From Streptomyces sp. TRM70350 (lineage in GTDB: Bacteria; Actinomycetota; Actinomycetes; Streptomycetales; Streptomycetaceae), in assembly GCF_019219825.1 (NCBI RefSeq), contig NZ_JAHUXH010000006.1, positions 186,001 through 250,000 of the forward strand: a stretch of DNA of 64,000 nucleotides, read 5' to 3'. Position 1 is the stretch's first letter; every line of letters starts with the position of its first letter. Below the pieces are notes generated by a model. It did not search any database. It had not been told where the DNA came from and saw only the letters and a list, made by a program, of their open reading frames with translations. Below are positions 43,773 through 51,241 of the stretch, in pieces. Position numbers and translations under genes: made by a program.

Positions 43773-44687
43773 TCAGCCGACGTACCTGCGCGCGGGCGAG
43801 GACCGGCGCGCCCGCTCCAGGGCCACCAGGCGGGCTTCGAGGTCGGCCGGGACGGGATCGCGCTGCTTCAGCACCCACGGCAGCCCGGCGGCCGCCAGCG
43901 CGAAGGCCCGTACGGACGCCCGGTCCCGGGGGACGGTGCGCAGCAGGTAGCCGGTGCGGCGCAGGGCCGACCGCCAGGGGCGGCGCAGCCAGGTGAACCA
44001 CAGGGTGTTGCGCAGGCCGAGCACGCGCCGGTCGGTGCTGTCGCGGACCGGTGACGCGGCGTGGTGGATGGTCAGTTCCGGTACGTAGCTCAGCCAGTGC
44101 CCCCGCCGCAGCAGATCCGTGGCCAGCAGTTCCTCCTCCCCGCCGATCCACAGCCCGGCGTGGAAGCCGCCCACCTCCCGGAAGGCGTCGACGCGCATCA
44201 CCGTCGCGGCGGCGAGGAACGAGCCGAGGGCGGGGCCGGGCAGCCAGTCGGGGCCGGTGAGGGGCGAGTCGCGGAGCTCGGCGACCACGGGGTCCTCCGC
44301 CCCGGACGGCTCGACGACGATACGGGCGGTGACGGCCGCCAGCGCGGGGTGGGCGTCGAGGAGGTCCGCCGCCCGCCGCAAGGAGCCGGGCTCCCACCAG
44401 GTGTCGTCGTCGCAGAAGGCCACGTACGGCGTCCGCACGTGCCGTATCGCGAGGTTCCGCCCGACCGCGCCCAGGTTCCGTCCCGGGCGCAGCAGCAGTA
44501 CGTCCGGAAAGTCCCGGGCGACGGCCTCGGCGGTGCCGTCGCGGGAGCCGTTGTCGGTGACCACGATCCGGGGTCGCTCGGGGAGGTCCCGCATGAGGCG
44601 CAGGGTGCGCAGCAGTTCGGTACGGCGGTCGCGGGTGATGACCACGACCGTCGTCCGGGGGTCCGGGGCCTGCCCGTGGGCGCTCAC
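43773..44687 (-). CDS. family 2 glycosyltransferase
   Basis: A 304-residue GT-A enzyme starting with GTG (VSAHGQAPDPRTTVVVITRD). Motifs: IVVTDNGSRDGTAEAVARDF near 41-60, YVAFCDDDTWWEPGSLRRA with the DxD near 88-95, and GGFHAGLWIGGEEELLATDL with the catalytic acid pair. The C-terminal region is Arg/Trp-rich (FTWLRRPWRSALRRTGYL). It closely resembles its upstream neighbour at 44684-45592 (shared YVAF-DDD--W-PG, GGEE-LLA-DL--RG, WLRRP), so the two are a tandem duplicate. The start overlaps the neighbour's stop by GTGA. Confidence 0.9.
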   Translation of the reverse strand: MSAHGQAPDPRTTVVVITRDRRTELLRTLRLMRDLPERPRIVVTDNGSRDGTAEAVARDFPDVLLLRPGRNLGAVGRNLAIRHVRTPYVAFCDDDTWWEPGSLRRAADLLDAHPALAAVTARIVVEPSGAEDPVVAELRDSPLTGPDWLPGPALGSFLAAATVMRVDAFREVGGFHAGLWIGGEEELLATDLLRRGHWLSYVPELTIHHAASPVRDSTDRRVLGLRNTLWFTWLRRPWRSALRRTGYLLRTVPRDRASVRAFALAAAGLPWVLKQRDPVPADLEARLVALERARRSSPARRYVG

Positions 44688-45592
44688 CGGGCCGCCCGTT
44701 CCAGCAGCCGGGCCGCGTGTTCGACGCGGTCGGGCAGCCTCTCGCGGTGCCGCAGCGCCGCGGGGAGCCGGGCGAGGGTGCCGCGCAGGGCCGCCCGGGC
44801 CTCCCGATCGCCACGGGCCGCGGCGGCGCAGAGGGGGGCGGTGTGCCGCAGGGCGACCGGGAGGGGGCGGCGCAGCCAGTCGGTGAGCAGGGCGTTGCGC
44901 AGGTGCAGGGCCGAGCGGCCGGGGCGCTCGCCCGGGTCGGGGTGGTGCAGGGCCGTCACCGAGGGCACATGGCTCACGCCCCAGCCCCGGGCCGCCAGAT
45001 CGTAGGCGAGCAGGGTCTCCTCGCCGCCGAAGAACAGCACCGGGTGGTAGCCGCCGGCTTCCAGGAACGCCCGGCGCCGGACCACCGCCGCGCATGCGAG
45101 GAAGCCCAGGACCGGGCGGCCGGGCAGGTCCTCGGCGGGCGGCAGCGGCGAGTCGGCGAGCACGGAGTTCAGCGGGTCCTCGGTGGCGTCCGGACCGACC
45201 AGGGTCCGCGCGGCCAGCAGGCCCAGGCGTGGATGGGCGTCGAGGACGTCGGCCGCTGCGTCCAGGGCGCCCGGCGCCCACCACGAGTCGTCGTCGCTGA
45301 AGGCCACGTACGGCGTCGTGGCGTGCCGCACCGCGAGATTGCGGCCCAGCGCACCGGTGTTGCGCCCGGCGGCCAGGACGCGTGCCCCCACCGGGTGGTC
45401 CCGTACCGCGTCCACCGTGCCGTCGGAGGAGCCGTTGTCCACGACGACGACCTCGGGGCGCTCGGGCAGCGCGGCCAGCCGGTCCAGGGTGCGCAGCAGG
45501 CTCGGGCGCCGGTTACGGGTGATCATCGCGACGGTGACCCGGCTGGAGCGCCGGTCGGCCACGGCGGGCCGGGAGACGACGACTTCGGCCAT
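44684..45592 (-). CDS. family 2 glycosyltransferase
   Basis: A 302-residue GT-A enzyme starting MAEVVVSRPAVADRRSSRVT behind a GGAGGAG site. VAMITRNRRPSLLRTLDRLA, VVVVDNGSSDGTVDAVRDH and YVAFSDDDSWWAPGAL carry the nucleotide-binding and DxD motifs; GGYHPVLFFGGEETLLAYDL carries the acidic pair. The C-terminus is Arg/Leu-rich helical sequence. It is a tandem paralogue of the downstream gene. The open frame runs to 46762, but everything before 45592 belongs to the antisense of the GT9 gene. Confidence 0.9.
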   Translation of the reverse strand: MAEVVVSRPAVADRRSSRVTVAMITRNRRPSLLRTLDRLAALPERPEVVVVDNGSSDGTVDAVRDHPVGARVLAAGRNTGALGRNLAVRHATTPYVAFSDDDSWWAPGALDAAADVLDAHPRLGLLAARTLVGPDATEDPLNSVLADSPLPPAEDLPGRPVLGFLACAAVVRRRAFLEAGGYHPVLFFGGEETLLAYDLAARGWGVSHVPSVTALHHPDPGERPGRSALHLRNALLTDWLRRPLPVALRHTAPLCAAAARGDREARAALRGTLARLPAALRHRERLPDRVEHAARLLERAAR

Positions 45593-45714
45593 GGGCTCCT
45601 CCAGGTGGGTGTCCGGAACGGCGGTGGCAGCGGGCCACCCCGCGAACGCGTACCGCCGGACGTGCGGCGAAAACCTCACATGATCTCCCGCACGCTCAGT
45701 CACGCAGGCACACG

Positions 45715-46635
45715 TCACGCGTTGACCAGCTTCCGCACGGCGCTCGCCACGTCCTGTGCGGTGACGTCGTCCCGGCCTAGCAGCACGGCGGGCACGCGGT
45801 AGGGGCCCCGGTGTTCGGGCGGCGGCACCGGCGGGACGAGCGAGACGACCGGCGTGCCGTTGGCCGCGGCGAGGTGGACCGCGCCGCAGGCCCCGGCCAC
45901 GACGACGTCGGCGGCCCGCAGGACGCCGGACAGCCGCCGCGCGTCGGTACGGCCCCCGAGGTCGACCGCCGTGCTGCCGCTGACGTACCGGGTCAGCGCG
46001 GTCTCCTGCGGACCGCCGGTGACGACGACACGGTGTCCGGCGTCGACGAGCAGCGCGACCGCCTCCGCGCAGCGGTCCGGTGCCCAGGCCGCCCCGTCCG
46101 AGGATCCGGCTCCGGGGTGGACGACGACGTAGGGGCCGTTGCCGGTGAGCCCCACGGTGTCCGGCGGGGGCAGCACACGCAGCCGTCCGTCGTCCCCGGC
46201 CCTCGGGGCGAAGCCCATGGCCGCAGCCGTGTCGAGGGCCGCCTCGACGTCGTGCCGCCCGGGCGGGCGCTCCGAGTCGAGCCCGTCGGCGCCGGTACGG
46301 AAGACCTGTGCCCGGCGCAGCAGACCCACGGCGGGCAGCGGGCTCTGCCCGTAGGGGGCGAGGACCAGCGCCACGTCGAAGGCCTCCGCGCGCAGGCGCC
46401 GGAGGAGCGCGTCGTCGCCGTCCTGGCCGCCCGGCGGCTCCGCAGCGCCGTCGGACTCGGCGGCCGCCTCCCGGACGAGTACGGCGTCGACGTGCGGCAG
46501 GAGCCCGGCGGCGGGCGCACCGCCAGGCTCGCACAGCATGGTCACGTGGTCGGCCCGGGCGGCGACGGCACGCACGGCGGGTCCGGCCAGCAGCACCCCG
46601 CCGAAGCCGTCGAGACGCACGACGAGGGCCTTCAC
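45715..46635 (-). CDS. family 9 glycosyltransferase-like protein with altered signature
   Basis: A 306-residue GT-B protein starting MKALVVRLDGFGGVLLAGPA. It is a diverged copy of the GT9 at 35252-36418: both share LAGPAVRAVAA, YxQSPLPA, VVHPGA and VVVTGGP. In the copy the nucleotide-binding signature, normally (D/N)(T/S)GxxH, reads VVAGACGAVHLAAANGTPVV, so the first two signature residues are Ala-Cys. The WRPYG motif is also lost (HRGPYR). It may have reduced or different activity. It lies 122 bases upstream of the GT2 pair. Confidence 0.82.
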   Translation of the reverse strand: MKALVVRLDGFGGVLLAGPAVRAVAARADHVTMLCEPGGAPAAGLLPHVDAVLVREAAAESDGAAEPPGGQDGDDALLRRLRAEAFDVALVLAPYGQSPLPAVGLLRRAQVFRTGADGLDSERPPGRHDVEAALDTAAAMGFAPRAGDDGRLRVLPPPDTVGLTGNGPYVVVHPGAGSSDGAAWAPDRCAEAVALLVDAGHRVVVTGGPQETALTRYVSGSTAVDLGGRTDARRLSGVLRAADVVVAGACGAVHLAAANGTPVVSLVPPVPPPEHRGPYRVPAVLLGRDDVTAQDVASAVRKLVNA

Positions 46636-46640
46636 CGCGA

Positions 46641-46722
46641 CCGCTCCCCCGGCCCTCGAACCCGCTCCCCCGGCCCTCGGCCCCGCTTCTTCGGCACACA
46701 GCCCCGCTTCTTCGGCACACAG
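46641..46722. repeat. two adjacent tandem duplications
   Basis: A 20-base unit (CCGCTCCCCCGGCCCTCG plus two variable bases) is present twice at 46641-46680. It is followed at once by a 21-base unit, CCCCGCTTCTTCGGCACAC and AG, present twice without change at 46681-46722. The arrays fill the short gap between the epimerase end and the GT9 start. Confidence 0.85.
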
Positions 46723-46749
46723 CCCCGCTCCTGAGGCACCCGGCCCCGG

Positions 46750-47829
46750 TCACCAGCAGCACGCATGCCGGGCACCTCCCTCAGGCCACGGCAGGGGGCC
46801 GCCCGTCCTCTCGCACGGGCCCGCGCCCGGTCGCAGCCCGGCGAAGTGGGCGATCGTCCGCTTGAACCCTTCTTCCCAGGACACCTTGGGCATCCAGCCG
46901 AACAGCTCGCAGGCGAAGGACGGATCGGGCCGCCGCCGGGCGGGATCGGACCCGTCAGCCGTGCCGAACTCCAGGCCCGCGCGGGAGCCGGTCAGGTCGA
47001 TCACCCGGCGGGCGATCTCCTGGACGGTCGTCTCGTCCCCGCCCCCGATGTCGACGGGCCGGACGGACCGACTCGCGGCCACCCGCAGCACACCGTCGAC
47101 CACGTCGTCGACGTAGCACAGGGAGCGGGCGCCGGTGCCGTCGTCCTCGACGATCACCGGCCCGCCCGCCAGCGCCTGCTCGGCGAGGGCCGGGATCGAC
47201 TGAGGGTCGTCCGCCCGCATCCGGGGGCCGTAGGTGTCGAAGAGACGCACGATCCCGGCGTCCGTGCCGTGAGCGGTGGCGTACGCGGCGGTCAGGGCCT
47301 CGGAGAAGCGCTTGGCGACGTCGTACACCGCGCACGGTCCGTCCGGACCGGCCTCACGCAACGCCTCCTCCGGCTCGGGAGCCCCCAGAGGGTCCCCGCG
47401 CACCCGGCCCGCCGAGGCGAGCAGGAACCGCGCTCCGGCCCGGCCCGCGACGGCCAGGGCGTTGCGGGTGCCGACTCCGGCGGCGTCCAGCGCGTCCAGC
47501 GGGCGGTCCCGGCAGTCGGCCGGTGAGGCGGGGCCCGCGCAGTGCAGGACCAGGTCGTAGGGGTGGCCGGTCACGGCGTCCGGGAAGCCGGGGTCCGCCA
47601 CGTCGAGTTCCAGGAACCGGAAGCCCGGACGGCCGGTGAGGTGGCGCACGTTGTCCACCGACCCCGACGACAGGTTGTCCACGCAGTCGACGCCGACACC
47701 GCTGTCGAGCAGGTGTTCGCACAAATGCGAGCCCAGGAATCCGGCACCGCCGGTCACCACGGCCCGCTCCCAGCCGGGCCGCGTCGTCGCCGTGGCCGTC
47801 GCCGTCGCGGAGAACGTCATCGTCGTCAT
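46750..47829 (-). CDS. NAD-dependent epimerase/dehydratase-like protein with degenerate active site
   Basis: A 359-residue extended SDR, paralogous to the UXS-like enzyme at 30355-31320. The NAD site is intact (VVTGGAGFLGSHL at about 24-36), and Tyr169/Lys173 of YDVAK are present. However, the LLASTSEVYGDP block reads LLASAGRVRGDP (residues 136-147): the catalytic Thr/Ser and the Glu are replaced by Ala-Gly-Arg and the motif Tyr by Arg. HFASPASP is HCAGPASP, and FNTYGPRM is FDTYGPRM. It may bind NAD without normal catalysis. The start at 47829 follows GGAAGGAAGG. Confidence 0.85.
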   Translation of the reverse strand: MTTMTFSATATATATTRPGWERAVVTGGAGFLGSHLCEHLLDSGVGVDCVDNLSSGSVDNVRHLTGRPGFRFLELDVADPGFPDAVTGHPYDLVLHCAGPASPADCRDRPLDALDAAGVGTRNALAVAGRAGARFLLASAGRVRGDPLGAPEPEEALREAGPDGPCAVYDVAKRFSEALTAAYATAHGTDAGIVRLFDTYGPRMRADDPQSIPALAEQALAGGPVIVEDDGTGARSLCYVDDVVDGVLRVAASRSVRPVDIGGGDETTVQEIARRVIDLTGSRAGLEFGTADGSDPARRRPDPSFACELFGWMPKVSWEEGFKRTIAHFAGLRPGAGPCERTGGPLPWPEGGARHACCW

Positions 47830-48154
47830 CAGCAACCTTCCTTCCGCCGATGAGGCCGAAGACCCCTTACCGAAGCCCTGATATGCGCCACTCCCGGCGA
47901 CAGCGGCCCGAGTGCCCAACCGGTCCGCTTTCATACTCGGCCGCCCGCCACGGCGGTGCCACACGGGGCTGCGTTTGACAAAGCGGCCCATGTGCTCCTG
48001 CCGCTCCGCCCACCGCCGGAACTCCCGGCTCCCCGTTCTCCCGCCCGTTCTCGCGCGGTCGCTCCCGCTCACCCCTTCGGACACTGCCGTCTGGTGGGCT
48101 TCCCCCGCGTCCTGGGAAAGTTGACGGGGCCTCACCGGCCCGCGCCGCTTCGGA
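47830..48154. other. non-coding stretch upstream of the second epimerase
   Basis: It holds the leader and promoter region of the minus-strand arm. No frame on either strand shows coding bias. TTGACA at about 47977 resembles a -35 box on the plus strand, but I see no good partner. The adjoining DNA runs into the phosphodiester glycosidase remnant. Confidence 0.4.
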
Positions 48155-48750
48155 CGGGCCCCGGTCGCGCCGGGCGTCGTCTATCGGGCGTTCGACATCC
48201 AGGCGGCCAAGGGGCACCCAGCACCCGGGCGTCGCCGCGACCGGCGCGAGCGTCGGACCGGTGATCGTGCGCGGCAAGGCGCTGAAGGCGGCGGTCTGGA
48301 ACGGCCAGTGATTCGGCCCTGCGCTGCGCCGGGCGCGAGCACCAAGGACGTCATGGGCGTCGGGACCTACCGGCGGGCCCGGCTGGACAGCCTCGCGCTG
48401 CGAGGGTCGGTCACCACACCGGAGGGACAGCTGCCGCTCGGCGGCCTCAACCAGTTCGCGGTGAGCAGTCCGTGCAGGTACGGCACCGGTTGGTGCGCGC
48501 GGCGTCCCGGATCCCGTACCGCTTCGCCCTGGGCGGCTACCCGGTCCTGAAGGGCGGACAGCCGCTGCCCGGCCCGGACGACCGGACGGCGGCGGTGCGC
48601 ACCGCCGTGGGCCTCGTGGACGGCGGGCGGCGCGTGCTGCTGCTCGCGGTGTTCGGCGCCCCCGAGCACCGCACCGGCCTGACGATCGACGAGGTGGCGG
48701 ACACCATGCGGCAGCTGGGCCCGGTGCAGGCGCACCTGACGCTCAGGATG
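48155..48750 (+). pseudogene. decayed phosphodiester glycosidase (NAGPA-type) gene
   Basis: Blocks of one secreted family appear in order but in different frames. VAPGVVYRAFDIQAAKG (from 48161) is joined to GVAATGASVGPVIVRGKALK and ends in an early TGA. GASTKDVMGVGTYRRARLDS, LALRGSVTTPEGQLPLGG and LNQFAV come from about 48335. RIPYRFALGGYPVLKGG, AAVRTAVGLVDGGRRVLLL and TGLTIDEVADTMRQLG run from about 48510 to 48720. The intervening segments and the C-terminal DGGGSTT region expected for the family are gone. The gene has suffered several deletions and frameshifts and cannot make an enzyme. Confidence 0.82.
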
Positions 48751-48762
48751 ACCACGCGGACC

Positions 48763-48957
48763 TCACGGTCGCAGACCGCTCACCATGTCGGCCGTGGCCG
48801 TGAGGCCGCTGTGAATGGTCGGCGCGATGCTCGAACCCGCGAGGTAGAAGCCGAGCAGCAGGCAGACGATCGCGTGCGTGGGCTTGAGCCCCCCGTTGCG
48901 CACGAAGATCACCGCCAGGATGAACAGCAGCAGCACCACAGAGATGGAAATGGCCAT
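48763..48957 (-). CDS. small membrane protein, 64 residues
   Basis: The sequence starts MAISISVVLLLFILAVIFVR, continues through a hydrophilic turn (NGGLKPTHAI) to a second membrane helix (VCLLLGFYLAGSSIA), and ends ATADMVSGLRP. The ATG at 48957 has a GGAGGAGG site 6 bases upstream. Similar short two-helix proteins with the turn GGLKxxHAxxCxLLGFYLA are familiar from Streptomyces genomes, but their function is unknown. Confidence 0.82.
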   Translation of the reverse strand: MAISISVVLLLFILAVIFVRNGGLKPTHAIVCLLLGFYLAGSSIAPTIHSGLTATADMVSGLRP

Positions 48958-49085
48958 CGTCAACCTCCTCCGCCACGTCCGCTTCGCGGCGTTCGGCCGC
49001 AAGTGTGGCGTAGCGGAGGGTTCCTCCGGGGGGCTGACCTGTCCCCCGAAAGTGTGGTGTTCGTAGGCCTACGGACGTGCGAGGG

Positions 49086-49949
49086 CTACGCCCGCTCGTG
49101 GGCGTCCAGGAACGCCTCCAGCCCGAGCAGGTCGTCGGTGTTGATGAAGTCGACGTCCGCGGCGAGCAGCTCCGTCCACAGCGCGTGCCGTTCGGGCCCG
49201 GCCACGTCCGGCGTGGCCCAGAACCGCACCTTCTGCCCGCGTGAGTGCGCCGCCCGCATGATGCTCCGCAGCTTCTGCCGCTCGGCCGCCGGGAACTCGC
49301 CCGCGCCCCGCCAGGTGAAGTTCAGCGTCCAGTTGTCGCTGATCAGCGGGATGAAGGAGGCGGGCGCTGAGCTGCCGAGGTCGGCCAGCCGGCCGTCGTA
49401 GAAGGCCCGGCGCACCTTCTGCGCCTCCATCGGCACGCGCGCCGCACGGTCGCCGGAGACGACGGCGGTGACCGGGCCGGGGAAGACCTTGCCGTGGGCG
49501 TACGTGGTGAACAGGTGCCGGTAGCGGCGCAGGTGGCGGTCGAGTTCGAGGTAGGTCGAGGCGCCCTCGGTCTTGATGTCGATCAGCAGCTGGAGCGAGC
49601 CGCGGTGGCCGCGGTACACCGAGCCGCGGTGGGCCTTCACGCGGGCGGCGAGGGTGTCGAGGTAGAGGGACTCCAGCGTGCGGGCCGGGTCGAGGTCCTC
49701 GGGGTCGTGGGCGACGAGGAGCTGGTCGCCGACGAGATGGATGTCGGCCTCGACGCTGCCGAAGCGGTGGTCGAGGGTGTCGAGGAGCGGCCGGGGGTGC
49801 TCGTAGTCGTTGTGCGCGTGGGCGCGCCACAGCGGCCGCGGGGAGCGCTTCCGGTCGTCCGCCAGCGCGCTCGCGCCGGGCAGGGCGACCGCACCCGCGA
49901 GGGCGGCGCCAAGGGTGGTGAGGGCTCTGCGACGGGTGGTGAGGGCCAT
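49086..49949 (-). CDS. secreted PI-PLC/glycerophosphodiester phosphodiesterase-like protein
   Basis: A 287-residue exported protein with a twin-arginine signal (TTRRRALTTLGAALAGAVAL). The mature part starts with RAHAHNDYEHPRPLLDTLDH, where the first catalytic His is expected, followed by SVEADIHLVGDQLLVAHD, the metal-binding Glu/Asp and second His of the PLC-like TIM barrel. LLIDIKTEGASTYLELDR adds another acidic strand, and DFINTDDLLGL closes the barrel. The family hydrolyses phosphodiesters of lipids or glycerophosphodiesters. The GGGAGGCAGAGC site precedes the ATG. Confidence 0.85.
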   Translation of the reverse strand: MALTTRRRALTTLGAALAGAVALPGASALADDRKRSPRPLWRAHAHNDYEHPRPLLDTLDHRFGSVEADIHLVGDQLLVAHDPEDLDPARTLESLYLDTLAARVKAHRGSVYRGHRGSLQLLIDIKTEGASTYLELDRHLRRYRHLFTTYAHGKVFPGPVTAVVSGDRAARVPMEAQKVRRAFYDGRLADLGSSAPASFIPLISDNWTLNFTWRGAGEFPAAERQKLRSIMRAAHSRGQKVRFWATPDVAGPERHALWTELLAADVDFINTDDLLGLEAFLDAHERA

Positions 49950-50082
49950 GCTCTGCCTCCCTGGTGGGCGGGTCGGAACCCCAGCGAGTATGAGGTTCCG
50001 ACCCGCTCAACCGGCAGGTGGGAGCAGGGGAGTTGGCCGGACCGCCGCCGTGAATTCACTTCACCGCACTACGGCACACCGA

Positions 50083-50110
50083 AAAGCCCGCCCCGGGTGG
50101 GACGGGCTTT
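50083..50110 (-). terminator. rho-independent terminator of the acyl-CoA dehydrogenase operon
   Basis: AAAGCCCG (50083-50090) pairs with CGGGCTTT (50103-50110) across a 12-base loop. Read on the minus strand the stem is followed by TTTTC, and it lies 46 bases after the stop of the last operon gene at 50156. Confidence 0.75.
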
Positions 50111-50155
50111 CCTCCGGGTTCCCGCGCGCTTCGGCCGCGCGTTTCCGGGTGTACG

Positions 50156-51241
50156 TCAGGAGGCCTGAAGGTCCATCAGTTCGGCCAGCGCGGCACGGTG
50201 GGCGCCCGCGGTGCCGTACGCTATGGAGTCCGCCTTGGCCCGCTTCAGATACAGATGCACCGGGTGTTCCCAGGTCATCCCGATGCCGCCGTGCAGTTGC
50301 AGCGCCTCCTCGGCGGCGCGCACGGCCACGGGCGCGGCATACGCCTGGGCCACCGCGACCGACACGTCGACGTCCTCGCCGGTCGCCAGCGCGTCCGCCG
50401 CGCCACGTGCGGCGGCCCGCAGGTGGACGACCTCCAGCCACAGCTGGGCCAGCCGGTGCTTGAGCGCCTGGAACCCGCCGACGGGCCGGTTGAACTGCTT
50501 GCGCTCCTTCAGATAGCGCACGGTCTCGGTCAGTGACCAGTCGGCGAGGCCCAGTTGCTCCGACGCCAGCAGCCCGGCCGCCGCCCGCAGGGCCCGTCGT
50601 ACGGCGGGCTCGGCGGCGCCCACCCGACGCCCCGCCGCACCCTGAAGAACGACCCGCGCCACGGGCCGCGTCAGGTCCATCGACACCTGCGGCACCACCG
50701 TCACGGCGTCGGCCTCCACGGCGTACAACCCGCCGTCGTCGGCGGGCACGAGCAGCACGTCGGCGGCCGAGGCGTCCGCGACGCCGGTCAGCTCCCCGTG
50801 CAGGAGCCCGTCTTCGCGTCGTACGACGGGGAAGGCGGCCCCCGGTGCGAGGTGCAGGCCGACGGCGAGGACGCCGATGGTCCGGCCCGACGCCAGCCGG
50901 GTGAGCAGCTCGCCGGAGCCTTCGCAGGCCAGCAGCGCCTCGGTGGCGACGACGGCGCTCGTCAGATACGGCACCGGCGCGACCGCCCGCCCCAGCTCCT
51001 CCAGGACGACGGCGACTTCGCGGTGCGAGGCACCCTGCCCGCCCCGGTCCTCCGGCACCAGCAGTCCCGCCAGGCCCATGGAGTCGGTGAGGAGCTTCCA
51101 CAGCTCCCTGTCGTGCGGGGTGCCGGACTCGCTGCGGGCGATCACGTCGGGTGCGCCGCAGTGGTCGGTGAGCAGGTCCCGGACGGCGGCGCGGAGGGCC
51201 TCTTCCTCCTCCGAGTAGAGCAGATCGGGCTGTGTGCTCAT
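50156..51241 (-). CDS. acyl-CoA dehydrogenase (smaller, variant subunit)
   Basis: A 361-residue acyl-CoA dehydrogenase-like protein: helical N-terminus with GLAGLLVPEDRGGQGASHREV, a middle beta domain (ASGRTIGVLAVGLHL), and C-terminal helices with ERKQFNRPVGGFQALKHRLA and ALQLHGGIGMTWEHPVHLYL. It lacks the clear catalytic Glu context seen in straight-chain enzymes. It is coupled by ATGA to a second acyl-CoA dehydrogenase. Such pairs form heterotetramers that oxidise steroid-type or bulky acyl-CoA side chains in actinobacteria; I infer the same arrangement here. Confidence 0.9.
   Translation of the reverse strand: MSTQPDLLYSEEEEALRAAVRDLLTDHCGAPDVIARSESGTPHDRELWKLLTDSMGLAGLLVPEDRGGQGASHREVAVVLEELGRAVAPVPYLTSAVVATEALLACEGSGELLTRLASGRTIGVLAVGLHLAPGAAFPVVRREDGLLHGELTGVADASAADVLLVPADDGGLYAVEADAVTVVPQVSMDLTRPVARVVLQGAAGRRVGAAEPAVRRALRAAAGLLASEQLGLADWSLTETVRYLKERKQFNRPVGGFQALKHRLAQLWLEVVHLRAAARGAADALATGEDVDVSVAVAQAYAAPVAVRAAEEALQLHGGIGMTWEHPVHLYLKRAKADSIAYGTAGAHRAALAELMDLQAS

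Noticed and set aside
47977..47982. TTGACA resembling a -35 promoter element
   Set aside because: No matching -10 element at a usual spacing was found, and the downstream gene is a relic.
49027..49048. CGGGGGG/CCCCCG hairpin after the PLC-like gene
   Set aside because: The stem is plausible but no T-run or consistent loop is present, and such G/C runs are common in this DNA.
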